A DNA stretch of 64,000 bases, taken from positions 489,501-553,500 of the forward strand of contig JAYKKM010000073.1 of assembly GCA_035772405.1 (NCBI GenBank), in the 5' to 3' direction. Shown here piece by piece: positions 39,144 to 51,399 of the stretch. The DNA comes from Chrysogorgia sp. JL179-B06 (lineage: Eukaryota > Cnidaria > Anthozoa > Scleralcyonacea > Chrysogorgiidae). Both the position numbers and the translations under genes were made by a program. Positions within the stretch are counted from its first letter, which is position 1. The number at the start of each line of letters is the position of its first letter. The notes under the pieces were generated by a model. It saw only the letters and a program-made list of their open reading frames with translations, was not told where the DNA came from and ran no database searches.

Positions 39144-40678
39144 GTAATTGTTAACTATGTTGAAATTCATGAGGTAACTCATTATATAGTTATTATTTGA
39201 TTAACATTGTCGTTATCGTTACCACTAGGTTCAACATAGCGATAACTTCGTCTTTACCATCATCATCGCTAACATTGTAATTGTCATCATCACCGTCACC
39301 ATCATCACCATCATGACCAACATCATGACCACCATCATGACCAACATCATGACCACCATCATGACCACTATCATGACCATCATCACCACCATTATGACCA
39401 CCATCATGACCATCATCATCATGACCACCATCATTATCATCACCATCATCACCACCATCATGACCATCATGACCACCACCACTATCATCACCACCATCAT
39501 CACCATCATCATCACCATCATGACCACGACCACCATCATAACCACCATCATCACCATCATGACCACCATCATCGATCATCACCATCACCATCATCATCAC
39601 CATCACCATCATGACCACCATGACCATCATCACCATCATGACCACCATCATCATCATGACCATCATCACCATCATGATCACCATCATGACCACCATGACC
39701 ATCATCACCATCATGATCACCATAATGATCACCATCATGATCACCACCATGACCATTATCACCATCATCACCACCATGACCATTATCACCATAATCACCA
39801 TCATGACCACCATCATCATCACCATAACCATGATGACCACCATCATCATCATCACCACCATCATCACCACCACCATTATCACCATCATTATCACCACCAC
39901 CATCGCCACCATCATTATCACTACCATTATTATTATCACCACCATCACCATCATCATCACCATCATCATCGTGACCACCATCACCATTATCACCACCACC
40001 ATCACCATTATCACCACCACCATCACCACCATCACCACCATCAACATCACCACCACCATGATTATGACCACCATCATTATCATGACAACCATCATTATGA
40101 CCATTATGACCACCATCATCACTATCATGACCACCATGACCACCATCATCATCACCATTATGACCACCATCATCACCATCACTATCATGACCACCATGAC
40201 CACCACCATCATCACCATCACTATCATGACCACCATGACCACCACCATCATCACCATCACTATCATGACCACCATGACCACCATCATCAATCATCATCAC
40301 CATCACTATCATGACCACCATGACCACCATCATCATCACCATTATGACCACCATCATCACCATCACTATCATGACCACCATGACCACCATCATCATCACC
40401 ATTATGACCACCATCATCACCATCACTATCATGACCACCATGACCACCATCATCATCATCACTATCATGACCACCATGACCACCATCATCATCACCATTA
40501 TGACCACCATCATCACCATCACTATCATGACCACCATGACCACCATCATCATCATCACTATCATGACCACCATGACCATCATCATCACCATCATGACCAC
40601 CACCATCACCACCATCATCACCATGACCACCATGACCGCCATCATGACCACCATGATGTAATTCCTTTCCTTCTCTAG
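39144..40678. repeat. Intron 3: 1.4-kb CAT/CAC-rich array
   Basis: Nearly the whole intron (about 39258-40660) is built from CAT, CAC and GAC triplets in longer units such as ATCACTATCATGACCACCATG, repeated several times near 40180-40560. ORFs of over 330 codons on both strands (poly-His or Met/Val/Ile and Asp/Gly-rich) are artefacts of the triplet period. The array ends 20 bp before the acceptor of exon 4. Confidence 0.95.
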
Positions 40679-40833
40679 ATATGGTTGCACTCCCAGATTT
40701 TAACTCAGGAGCCATGGAGAACTGGGGCATCATTACGTACCGTGAAACAGCCATGCTTTATAAAGAAGGAGTATCATCAGAAACAAACAAACAAAGAATT
40801 GCTTATGTTGTCGCTCATGAATTGGCTCACATG
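40679..40833 (+). CDS. M1 aminopeptidase, exon 4 (GAMENWG and HELAH)
   Basis: Acceptor CCTTCTCTAG, donor GTAAGA. Encodes [17 protein letters not shown], the exopeptidase motif whose Glu binds the substrate N-terminus, and ends in VVAHELAHM with the first two zinc ligands (both His) and the general-base Glu. The exon boundary falls directly after HELAHM. Confidence 0.96.
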
Positions 40834-41625
40834 GTAAGAATATTAATATGGCAAACAGGTGTGATTTAAGTATACATCCGCTTGTTAGTTGCTTCCATAG
40901 TCATACGCAAGATTATTTTGCCAGGGGGGGAGCAGTAAGACAAATCCTTTGAAGATTGTGGAGGCATGCCCCTGCAGAAACAATTTGAATTTTGAAAGCT
41001 TCAGGAGTGCATTTCTGGTGATTTCTGCGAGAAAAAAATTTATCTGTAAGGTCTGGTAATATTTAGATTTTTTTAAAAGATAAACAAGCACATTGTAATT
41101 AACGAAATTAAGTTTTGTGTATTCCCATGCGCTAACAGTCGCACCAAATGCACGTGAGGTGATTGTTTATTTTGTTGCCCTACATCAACAAGACAGAAAG
41201 CCATGTGTCTGGTATGTTCTCTACTCCTATTACTTATCTAGCAAAGAGTACGTCTTGTAAGTTTATAATGTCAAAGCATGTCTTCCGTGTGCTATCACTG
41301 CTATGGAGTATCCTTATCCTGATATAGATAGTGATGTTTAGATTCGTGTATATTCTGCAGTCATCTTATTTCAGCCACTGAATCACAAAACCACGCGGAC
41401 GCGGTTATTTATACCGTACGTTCGCCGTTGACGGAATAATTTTGCACTAGCAAAAATATATCTTGGTTTTTTCTGGGGGGCAGTTCCCCCTGCTGCCCCC
41501 CTATGCACAGCCCCTGGAATCCATGTATCGTCTGTCTGCCCCAATATAGTTTATGCAACACATGACAACCAGTTGAAATTGACGATACATGGACGATTGT
41601 CAAGCTCATGTCCTCAGAAAAATGA

Positions 41626-41697
41626 GTCCCGTACAGGAATCGAACCTGTAACCTTCTGATTACCGGTGAGATGCTCTAACCATTGAGCTACCGAGAT
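41626..41697 (-). tRNA. tRNA-like sequence (pseudogene or SINE head), GGT anticodon position
   Basis: The minus strand folds as a cloverleaf: D-stem GCTC/GAGC with AATGGTTA loop, T-stem ACAGG/CCTGT perfect with TTCGATT loop, and an intact GGTTCGATTC B box. The acceptor stem pairs only 5 of 7 and the anticodon stem has one mismatch. The base before the GGT triplet is C, not the usual U33. A functional tRNA is therefore unlikely; a tRNA-derived SINE or pseudogene fits better. Confidence 0.5.
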
Positions 41698-42086
41698 TCA
41701 GATGGAGAGCGAAGGTTACAATGATGTACTGGTTCGAATGACATGAAAATTGAAAAGAAATTAACCCCCTTGCACCTCGAGTCAGAGCTGTCGAGCAAAC
41801 TCTAAAATGGCGCCGTCCAGAAGCATAAATTACGAGAATGAAAACGTTATTTCTCGAGTACAAGAGCAGATACCGTAAAACTATTAACATTTATAAACAT
41901 TATACTTCAAGGCCTTTTATTTAAAAGTAATTTATTTTTTGGATACAGTTCCTCTTTAAAGCACATATCTCACGTTTGGGGATTTTGTATTTTCCTAATA
42001 TTTGGGTCTTCCTGAACAAAATCATAATATATCACTGCATTTTTATGCAACTGTTCAACTTACATCAGTTTAATATTACACATGTT

Positions 42087-44975
42087 CAGGGCTCAAAATA
42101 ACGACCGGTAGGTCGCCGGTCAAAATGACCGGTCAACTTGATTTTAGCTCGGTCAAAATCTGTTTTTGACCGGTCAACTTGATTTTAGCTCGGTCAAAAT
42201 CTGTTTTTGACCGGTCAACTTGATTTTAGCTCGGTCAAAATCTGTTTTTGACCGGTCATTAATAATACGCATACACTTACAGTGAAACAAATAATAACGA
42301 ATTTGTTTCGAGACATCGCTTTTATTGTTTCATGTTTTAAACGCTCAAGACGTTAGCAATCAGATTGGAAAAGTGAACAGGCAACGGAAATAAAATTTTA
42401 TTGTTTTCTAGATATAATCTTAATATTATTGAGTAATAAACTTTACTCATTATACAGGTTGTCTTTGACGGAGTTAAATTTTTCATCCCACTTACTATAT
42501 TTAGCCTAAAACGACTCGCCTACCTAAATAATTATTACCAATTAACAAATACCAAAAACAAAAACGCAAAAGAAACCAAAGCGTTATTCTTGTCAATTGT
42601 GTATAAATTGAACACATGTTAACTTTCAAAGTTAAGGGGGTACACTACAAAAAATAAATATTTTGGTGAATTTTTGAATTAGCCATAAATTAACTGGTTA
42701 ACCATATTAGAATAGATAATTGAAAGAATTTTTTCGATTGCAAAGATAGAAATGTTGAAAATTCGTAAAATTCCAAGGCTGGACTGCATTTTCCGCCTTA
42801 GCATCTCCCGTAGCAACGTATATTTGGATACAAAAACTGCTTAATTTTCCATGTTGCGCACATTTTCTCCCGCACCACCTCTCCCTAAATGAAATTTTAT
42901 TATATTTTAAAACATTAAGAGTGAATTGATTGGTGCGTGGGTAGTGATGTGACCGGTCTTCAGGCATATGTGATTATTGTTTATTTTGGTTTATGTTAGC
43001 GAGAGAAGTTTTTCAACGGGCGGCCGCTTTTGATGGGAATCAAACTGCTTTTAATTTAGTAGGGCTAAGTTTCCACATTGCGTGTTTCACAGTTGGCGAG
43101 GACATCATTAAGACCAATGACCCGATCCCTGGTCCTGTAAAAGAATATACAGGATCCTCTGGCTTTGTTGCTAACGAGGGAGGCTGTGACGGTAGGAAAC
43201 TGGTAGCATCCGCCATTGTTGTTAAACATAAACACGACCCTAGAGCGGAAAGTGTAGAAGAAAAGATTTTTTTAAAACTTATAATAATGAGTTAAAGTGT
43301 GCAATCTCTCGCTTAGGGTGTATTTGGAGTTCCCTTTTCGACTTCCGGTTTTAGTTAGGTATTATTTACCCCCGTTGATAAAATCGGGCTACGGCTCATG
43401 TCATTTTTGGCTACGACTAGGCATAATGCTCTATATAGGTATTTTTTCCCCGGGTGATGCATACGGCATGTGTTTATGTATAATGAACTAGTACTGTGTA
43501 TGTATACACTAATAACAATCCCCGTGCCACCAATTTGCGCGCCAATTCTTATGCCCTTCGACCTTCTTCTCCAATGTAAAACAACAACATGACGATATCA
43601 ACAAGAACACTCGCAAAAACTATAAACAGTAAAATTCTAATCACTTCGTGACGATCAGTCCTTTGCTACACAAGTCGAAAGTTTTATAGATGAAATAAAT
43701 ATATTACGAAACCTATCCGTGTAATCGTAAACTACAACCGTGTGACATATCCAGTTATCGACTTCAACTTTTGAACTTGATTTTCTCTAATTCTGCAATT
43801 TGAGCTTTTTGACTTTACTCTGCAAAGGATATCTGGGTAAATATATGACCAAACTTGTTGAAACTTTCACAAATAGTTGTTATGGTGTTGTTTTATGTTC
43901 TGAACCTCGAAAATTTTAATAATTTATTTTTGTGTGGTTGTGAATGGAATAATTTGTGCTGACGTCACAAGTAATGAAGTCATTATTAAAGAAAAAATAT
44001 TTTTTTCTTGTTAGAAACACAATTTTATTAAGATATTTGAGCTTCAGAACAAAAAGGTATATCTGTAGATAATTTTAAGCCTTTTTCTGAGAATGTACGA
44101 ACTTTGGTTCTCGAGATATCCTTTGCACAAAATAGGTAACTTTTTCGCTGTTGGCGGTCCGTTACTTGGTTACCATGGCAACAACATATTAATGAAAAGT
44201 GTTACTAGCATCAGTCTTATGATATCTCTCTAATGGTACAAAAACAATTTAGCCCAAAACAAAATATAAAATTTTAAAATTTTGTGTGGAAGACCACCTT
44301 ACGTCAAGAGCTCTCTTATCGAAGTGATATCTTGCTTGACTGAGTCTGTACCCTCGACGTCACTACCCTCGTCACTACCCGGGCGTCTAAAATCCGCGTC
44401 TTCGTTCCCAGGCTCTTTTGTTCAGCCTGGCCTCGGCCCAAATCATGCTCTGCCTTACTGTTTACATTAAAATGTTGTCTGCGTGTCAGGCGTTATGCAT
44501 TGGGAGAGCTGAGGGCGGGCTAGCCTGCATGCGACACCTGATTTTTCTTTGCATTATAGTTCCTAGACATGCTGATGCGCTTTGATATAAAGCTAAACGG
44601 TCCAAAATTAATAGAAAATTTTATAAACTTCTGAGCTGAAAATCACCGCTCAAAATGCAAGCAGGAAATGCCATTTACGGGAATCTATATTTCAAAATTT
44701 TCAGGGGGCACATGCCCCCGGACCCCTCTAGAAAGCCTCGCGCCTTCGGTGCTCGGGTTAATAGTTAGCATGACCTCACATTTGGGACCAGCTTCGCCAC
44801 TGTCTCTGACAAGATTTCAGCAGATATGCCGAAGAGAAAAAACGATTTAAAATTCCATCGGAAGGCATAAAAATGTGTCGACCGGTCAAAATGACCGGTG
44901 AGGTAAAAAAGCGACCGGTCAAGAGGCATTTTTGGCCGGTCATTGTCCGTTGACCGGCCGTTATTTTTAGCCCTG
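42087..44975. mobile_element. hAT-like element, 2.9 kb, with GACCGGTCA repeats
   Basis: Inverted ends CAGGGCTCAAAATAACG and CGGCCGTTATTTTTAGCCCTG, with ATGTT on both sides. Subterminal GACCGGTCAAAATGACCGGT words occur at both ends, and near the left a 48-bp unit (TTGACCGGTCAACTTGATTT...) is repeated three times (42155-42262). The inside holds no recognised transposase; an inner inverted pair GCAAAGGATATCT / AGATATCCTTTGC lies at 43825 and 44115. Confidence 0.55.
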
Positions 44976-45221
44976 ATGTTCATGAACTACAATATTGTGA
45001 ATAGATGTTGAGAACGGCTATAACACAAGGGGGGTCAACAAGTTTGAGGCAGACGTGAGACATCTGCAAATGTGCCAGGGGCAGATGAAGCAGGGGCCCT
45101 GGCTGTGCATAATGAATGTCTTACTCCAGATAGATGTCTAACGTACCCCAGAGTGCGAGTACGTATGGTCCTAGAACTCATTGGTATTACCTACCTCCAC
45201 TGCGACTTTGACTTCAATAAG

Positions 45222-45697
45222 CAACCTCGTTTCCAGGGCATTTTGCCTCCACGGTGGAAGGTTGGCGAAAATGGCCCTGGGATCGGCTGGTCAGATGACA
45301 CCCACAATTTCTGGGTGTTTAGATATGATAATTTTTGTGGTCTTTGTTCCATTGCCTTTGTCTACTTTGTTGACCTGAATAATTGAGAAATATTCAATGC
45401 TCTTCAGAGTTGTTCATGCCAGCATTCGTCGGCATAAAAGCAGCTGACAAGCTTAATAATTCACCATACATCCATGGTTATCTCTTACAAAAGGTATGAA
45501 GAAGCATATATCCAATTTAGCGAAAGCTATCACTTCTAATTTGCTGTAAAATTTAAAAATTAAAAGACAGCATTCAGATTTAGATGAATAAATTATACTC
45601 GGCTGAATAAATTAGTTTTATGACAAGCCAATCGCATTATAGAATGGACCAGCCGATCCCAGGGCCATTTTCGCCGACCTTCCACCGTGGAAGGTTG
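45222..45697. mobile_element. MULE-like MITE copy 2, 9-bp TSD TTCAATAAG
   Basis: Ends CAACCTCGTTTCC... and ...CCGTGGAAGGTTG, with inverted GGTCGGCGAAAATGGCCCTGGGAT-type arms. Exact TTCAATAAG flanks (45213-45221, 45698-45706). A 9-bp duplication with long arms points to the Mutator superfamily. Confidence 0.75.
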
Positions 45698-47029
45698 TTC
45701 AATAAGCCCACCACTTATTTTTGCAATTTTGCACAATATCACGACTGCCTTGGATTTCGGCTCGAGGCAGCACATCCCTTGCGATAGTAACTTCTTGGAC
45801 TTTTTCGCTGTCAAAATTACCCGATGTGATGTCACAAAAGGCATTCCAAACCAGTTTTCTTTTGTTACTTGTTTCTTGTGACATCACATCCGATAACTTT
45901 AGTTAACAGCAAAAAACTCCACGAAGATGAAATTTTCGGCTGACACATAAAATAATATTTAAAATGGTTGCCATTATGAAAGAGATGAGGACTGGAAATA
46001 ATTGCAAGGACTTGAAATCAGGTACCCAAATTGGAGGATTTGAAATGACATCTCAAACGAGTGATTTTGGAAAATAGTAATGTGCTATTAAAGCGTGAGG
46101 CGTTGAATTGATATATATATATTGAGAACAAAAGATAACTTCAAACGATTTTCTAAAATGAATATAGAGTAGAATTTAAAAGCATTTGAAAGTCAAAATT
46201 ATTCATTAAAACGACGCGGTCTAGTGATTTCCGCTTTCTACTGCGAGGCAGACTTAAAAACGTCTCAGTTTTGGTCAAGATGGCTTCGAGAAAGAGAGAA
46301 AATGGTGACGAATCTCTTCTTAAACGTTTTCGGAAATCGGGAAGCTGCGAGGAAGAAGAAGAATTGTTGATAAATGCAGTACCGTTGTCAACGCGATACA
46401 AGAATAAGTGGACAGTAAATATGTTTATAGAGTGAATACGAGGTAGGGAGAATCATCGTGCTGCTGCCGAACAAACGAGCTAATTGCCGTTTTTTGCTTT
46501 GTTTTATCGATTGCGATACAACAGTTGAGTTTCAATTAATTTGAACTTCACGGATGCTAAACAATTTTTCACTCAGCGACTGAATTAATTTTGATCCAGT
46601 CCTAGGACTGGATCATAATTAATTCATTTCACTCATTCATTCAGCCCCAACTCTTCCCTGCTGATTTCTCAAACTCATTAATAATTCATGAGCCAATTAG
46701 CCAATGAAATCACTTTATTTTATTTTATCACATGACTGAGGCTGGATACTCGAGTAAAACATGTAAAAATCATACACCACCACAGTTATTAGATCAAACC
46801 CGTTTTTGATCTAATTGCTGAGATCTTAATTATTAATTCATTTTTTTGAGAACGAAACGACCTGCCTCCGTCTTCGCTCATCCTCAACTGAACAGAGTCT
46901 GTTAATTTTCTGAATAAATTTTACACACCTCGTGAGTTCAGTCCCATGAGGGTTTGTTCTCAAATGCGTTTTAAGTAAACATCCAATTAAATCCGTGTTC
47001 GATTGAGAAGCCATATAAACAACTCGTTT

Positions 47030-47150
47030 ATCGTGTTTCATCAGGGGATCCAAACACTCGAAAACAATAAAAACACTCGCGCTTAGCGCTCGTGTTTTCA
47101 TCATGTTTTCTCGTGTTTGGATCCCCTGATGAAACACTCAAACTCGTTGT
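47030..47150. repeat. Short palindrome GTGTTTCATCAGGGGATCC
   Basis: GTGTTTCATCAGGGGATCCA and its inverse flank a core rich in AACACTCG/CGAGTGTT-like words. No coding potential. Confidence 0.7.
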
Positions 47151-47332
47151 TCATATATTACATCAAAACCCTCCCCGGCTGTTAATCGCAATGGAGATAA
47201 CTTATTAACTTCACCATGTATCCAGTATCATCATGTGGCCCAAGTAGGGTAGTGTGATCATGAGCTAATTTCCTTATGAATTATTAATGAGTTTGAGATC
47301 TGTGATTAACATATTCTATTCTGATTATATAG

Positions 47333-47446
47333 TGGTTTGGAAATATCGTATCTTGCAAATGGTGGAATGACATTTGGTTGAATGAAGGATTTGCCAGCTA
47401 CATTGAATATCTTGGTACGAATAACGCTGAACCTGATTGGGAGTTT
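47333..47446 (+). CDS. M1 aminopeptidase, exon 5 (third zinc ligand)
   Basis: Acceptor GATTATATAG, donor GTAAGT. Encodes [20 protein letters not shown] and [18 protein letters not shown]. The Glu of WLNEGF lies 18 residues after the HELAH motif, completing HExxH-x18-E. Confidence 0.96.
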
Positions 47447-47537
47447 GTAAGTATTAGGCATATACACACTTATATTAGCTGTGAGACCGCACTAACTGAA
47501 CAGACTAACTGAATTACACAAACGAGCTACTAGAAAT

Positions 47538-48073
47538 CAGGAACGTAGCCCAGATCCTTCAAAGGGGGGAGCCCTGTGGCAGCCGCGATTGTGGCTGAGA
47601 AGTCTGGGGGGTGCATGGTCCCAGAAGAAAACGTTCAATTTTGAAAGGCCCAGAAGTGCCTTTACAGCAATTTCTAACATGATTTTTTGCGAAATTAAGC
47701 CACCAGACGATGGCTAGAAATTTCATTTTTAGCTTTTACATCGTGCTAATAATTAGTTATATTTTATCCAGCCTTTCATTATTTATTCTGACAGTAAAAC
47801 ACAAAACACTTGTTGGCTTATTTTAATTAAAAAGGCGTAGGTTTATTAAAAAGAAAACTGAACACAGAAACATATTTAAATTCCGAGACTAATGTAAACA
47901 GTTTGACTTTTTCCGGAGCACAAGCACTTTGTTTTGTGATGAATTTATGAAGAACAAGCAATCTGTAAACAAATTAATCATGTACTGTAAAATATTTAGT
48001 TGAATTTTTTATTTTAGTTCAACAAGCAAAGGGGGGAGTCGCGCGGCTACGTCCCTGGCTACGTCCCTCACTG
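47538..48073. mobile_element. Non-autonomous hAT element, 8-bp TSD CTAGAAAT
   Basis: Left end CAGGAACGTAGCC, right end GGCTACGTCCCTGGCTACGT... CACTG, with exact CTAGAAAT flanks (47530-47537, 48074-48081). The right terminal motif GGCTACGTCCCT is duplicated in tandem. Inside it resembles the piece at 40900-41060. Confidence 0.8.
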
Positions 48074-48235
48074 CTAGAAATGGGAACAGAGCTAGTCGCT
48101 TTGCTAAACACAACTCGTACAAACGAAACACAACATTGACTGGGACTCGGCTGAATGTATCGCCTTTAACACAAACTACAAACGGCGACTTACATTAGAA
48201 AGTTGGTATACCAACTTGGAACATAAACCACTTAA

Positions 48236-48696
48236 AGGGACACTCCGGCCCAAATACAAATGCAGTTCATATGAAAGATCTTACTGACTTTAGTTTATTT
48301 CCAAAGTTTCAGCATTCCTATCAATTTAGTTGAGAAGATATTGCTAGTTGAAGTTGAAAATTTGTGGATTTTGACGCCATATTGGTTTTGAAAATATGAC
48401 GTCATTGAGTAGTGATAGTTATTGTGAATGGTCTTTGGACGAAAATTAGTCGAAATAAACTATTTAGTTCATCATGCAGGAAAGTAGAGGAGCTCCTTAG
48501 GCATAATACGAGATCACGTCACTCAGTGACGTCATATTTGAGAAACAAAATGGCGTCGAAATTGGACAAACTCTCCAACTTCAACTAGCCACATCTTCTT
48601 AACTAAATTGATAGGAATGCTGAAACTTTGGAAATAATCTAAAGTCAGTAAGATCTTTCATATGAACTGCATTTGTATTTGGGCCGGAGTGTCCCT
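48236..48696. mobile_element. 461-bp TTAA-target foldback MITE
   Basis: Inverted ends AGGGACACTCCGGCCC and GGGCCGGAGTGTCCCT, each bordered by TTAA (48232-48235, 48697-48700). Arms of about 100 bp share GATCTTACTGACTTTAG-type sequence. Removing it with one TTAA restores the Penelope-like frame (HKPLN-RSQQL). Confidence 0.9.
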
Positions 48697-48774
48697 TTAA
48701 CAGATCACAACAATTGCCGACACCATACAAAAGACTTCTTCGCACGCACCAACGAACAATAGGTCCGCGCTTAA

Positions 48775-49223
48775 AGTGTCTATGAAGTGAAAAATTCGCT
48801 GGCATTTTTTTGCTTTAACGGACAAAGTAGCACGGCAGGAGTGTACACTGAAAATTTCAAGTGAATCTGCTGCATAGTCTTCGAGCTATCAACTCTCAAA
48901 GTTTGGCATGGCTACATGTTTTTGGTGAAATCTGAGACGCGCGGTTCATTGTCTTGTGACGTATGCAGGTGTACTTACTATGCATAAGAACAATGGATTT
49001 GAACATTAATGATCCACCTGCATACGTCATATACCACATATATTCAATCCCAGTCTTTCCCTATTTTGTAACGTTAAACTACGCCAATAGACAAACTTTG
49101 AGAATTGATAGCTCGAAGACTATGCAGCAGATTCACTTGAAATTTTCAGTGAACGATCCTGCCGTGCTACTTTGTTCGTGAGAGCAAAAAAAATGCTAGA
49201 GATTTTTTCACTTCATAGACACT
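48775..49223. mobile_element. 449-bp TTAA-target foldback MITE
   Basis: Inverted ends AGTGTCTATGAAGTGAAAAA and TTTTTTCACTTCATAGACACT, each bordered by TTAA (48771-48774, 49224-49227). Arms share TTTCAAGTGAATCTGCTGCA and its inverse. A shorter inner pair GCAGGTG / CACCTGC sits at the centre. Confidence 0.9.
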
Positions 49224-49819
49224 TTAACGCATGACAAAACACTCAAACAAACGATGTCGTAACGAACCAGACGTGTATATATATATATATTAAAAATATA
49301 TATATATTTTTAATAACTTTATTTTTGGCACTAAATTAACTAATAATTGCATACACTATTAATACAAACATATATGTATGTACAGAGGATATATAAATCT
49401 AAGGTAATAATAAAGGGTAAATCTAATGTAATCCAAAAATTGGCAAAGCACAAACGGGACTAAGTCCCATGCAAGGTGCTCACCAGTAAGATGTAAGTAA
49501 TGATTTGAAACGGGGGGAAAGAGAGGGAGAAAAAGAAGAGAAAAAAACTTACACAAAATACTCAAAATGTAGTTATTGAGTGTGAACTAAACATGTCAGG
49601 ATTAAAGTTACTAACAGTTAAGTTAAAATAAGTTTTTCGTAGGTAAGATTTAAACATGGAGATGGTATGAAAGGAGTTAGGAGGAGCAGACTTAAGTACG
49701 TAATTCCACAGTTTTACTATTCTGATGAAATACAACCCTTGGAATGTGCTAGTTTTACAGTATGGTGTTTTTAGAAGAGATGCGGAGCCTGCACGAGTCC
49801 TACTTACAGTGATAGGGAC

Positions 49820-50505
49820 ATCCCTGGTAGAAATCCTAATTAGGATCCTACTTAAGAACTTAACAGGATCCTATAAGATCTTAAGTAGGATCTTAAGTAG
49901 GATCTTAAGTAAGATCTTATTAAGATCTTATAGGATCTTATAGGATCCTATAGGATCTTGCTTAAGATCTTATAGGATCCTATGGCTATAGGATCCTATA
50001 AGATCCTAATAGGATCCTAACAAGATCCTATAAGATCTTAAATAGGATCTTAATTAAGATCTTACTTAAGATCTTATAGGATCTTATTAGGATCCTATCA
50101 GAATCCTGTTATAATCCTATTAGGATCCTATAGGATCTTATTCAGATCCTATAAAATCTTATTTAAGATTTTAGCATAATATATAGGATCTTAATTAGGA
50201 TCCTGTATTAATTTAGGATCGTGAAAGATCCTGTTTTTAATTTAAGATCCTGTAAGATCCTATTTAAGATCCTATCATAATTTAGGATCTTGTAAGATCT
50301 TAAATAGGATCCTATCATAATTTAGGATATTATAAGATCCTAGATAGGATCCTGATTTAACGTAGGATCCTGAAAGATCCTGTTTTTAATTTAAGATCCT
50401 GTAAGATCCTATTTAAGATCCTATTTAAGGATCCTGTTTTTATTTAGGATCCTATAGGATCTTATAAGATCCTATAGGATCCTACTTAAGATTTCTACCA
50501 GGGAT
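49820..50505. repeat. GATC-rich foldback (AGGATCYTA / AAGATCTTA arrays)
   Basis: Ends ATCCCTGGTAGAAATC and GATTTCTACCAGGGAT are inverted. Between them, about 640 bp consist almost wholly of degenerate (A)AGGATCCTATAAGATCTT units on both strands, with GATC about every 10 bp. It has no coding capacity. It sits inside a LINE fragment (minus), whose coding piece lies to its right. Confidence 0.85.
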
Positions 50506-50509
50506 ACTG

Positions 50510-50780
50510 TAAAATATTTAGATATGTGATATTATGCGTGCATTTATAATAAAAGACTAAGTCTTTCATTTCTCTATCATACACAAGTGGGATCATATTT
50601 AGTGAAGTTAAACGTTCCGCATAAGTCAATTCCCCGCGATTTTTACTCAAAATCCATAACGTCGCTCTCCTCTGGACACCTTCAACCTTCTTTGAAAGTC
50701 TTCCGCCACTAGGACACCAGATCTCTGTTGCATAAGAGAGCTGTGATTTCACCAGACTCATATATATGTATACTACAAAT
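50510..50780 (-). pseudogene. LINE reverse-transcriptase C-terminal fragment
   Basis: Minus-strand translation gives MSLVKSQLSYATEIWCPSGG, LSKKVEGVQRRATLWILS, ERLTSLNMIPLVYDREMKDL and VFYYKC, the region after the RT thumb in CR1/L2-type elements. Truncated by the GATC-rich foldback on the left. Confidence 0.8.
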
Positions 50781-50931
50781 ACGTTCCCTCGCTCGCCTTT
50801 TACACCACTACCTCCACCCCACCCCTGGAGTTTCATTTCCCCATCCATGGTTCCCAGTGCCCAGACCGCGTCTGTCGATAACAAATCCCAAAAGGCCGGT
50901 TCGTCGTACGTAGATTATTAACGTTATTTCG

Positions 50932-51372
50932 CAACCTCGTACCCACGGCATTTTGCCTCCACAGTGGAAGGTCGGCGAAAATGGCCCTGGGATCGGCTGG
51001 TCACATGACACCCAGAATTTCTGGGTGTTTAGATATGATAATTTTTGTGGTCTTTGTTCCATTGCCTTTACATGTATCTACTTTGTTGATCTGAATAATT
51101 GAGAAATATTCAATGCTATTCAGAGTTGTTCATGTCAGCATTCGTCGGCATAAAAGCAGTTAACAAGCTTAATAATCCACCATACATCCATGGTTATCTC
51201 TTAGGTATGAAGAAATTATACTCGGCTGAATTAATTGAGTTTTATGACAAGCCAATCGGATTCTAGAATGGACCAGCCGATCCCAGGGCCATTTTCGCCG
51301 ACCTTCCGCCGTGGAGGCAAAACGCCCTGGGTGTCAAAGCCAGAATACGCTGTTTGCCACTCTACGAGGTTG
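50932..51372. mobile_element. MULE-like MITE copy 3, 10-bp TSD CGTTATTTCG
   Basis: Inverted ends CAACCTCGTACCCACGGCAT and CTCTACGAGGTTG, with long inner arms (GGAAGGTCGGCGAAAATGGC and inverse). Exact CGTTATTTCG flanks (50922-50931, 51373-51382). The host segment on both sides belongs to the repeat also found inverted at 36700-37150. Confidence 0.85.
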
Positions 51373-51399
51373 CGTTATTTCGGCCAATATTCACTCGAT

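Larger units (their letters stand above)
40834..47332. other. Intron 4: tRNA-like sequence, hAT-like element, MULE-like element, palindromes
   Basis: No host coding sequence is supported. 40900-41060 is related to the pyrimidine-rich repeat also seen at 47540-47710. 41100-41600 and 45900-46500 show nothing recognised. Listed separately: tRNA-like 41626-41697, hAT-like 42087-44975, MULE-like 45222-45697, palindrome 47030-47150. A small palindrome CCAGTCCTAGGACTGG lies near 46596-46611. Confidence 0.6.
47465..48770 (+). pseudogene. Penelope-like retroelement 3' fragment, split twice
   Basis: Pieces read KRATRNGNRASRFAKHNSYK, then (after a frameshift) DWDSAECIAFNTNYKRRLTL, ESWYTNLEHKPLN, and beyond the MITE RSQQLPTPYKRLLRTHQRT. 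This is a Penelope-like C-terminal segment. It is interrupted by a hAT element (47538-48073) and a TTAA element (48236-48696), and a second TTAA element follows. Confidence 0.7.

Noticed and set aside
39193..40754. Long ORFs (113-373 codons) on both strands in intron 3
   Set aside because: They are produced by the CAT/CAC triplet period, with poly-His, Met/Val or Asp/Gly translations on all frames and no other coding sign.
42993..43295. 100-codon ORF in intron 4
   Set aside because: No recognisable domain, lies inside the hAT-like element, and splice signals and homology are lacking. It might be a remnant, but I cannot support it.
43980..44280. Possible extra aminopeptidase exon in intron 4
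   Set aside because: Exons 4 and 5 join perfectly at HELAHM-WFGN, so no exon is missing there.
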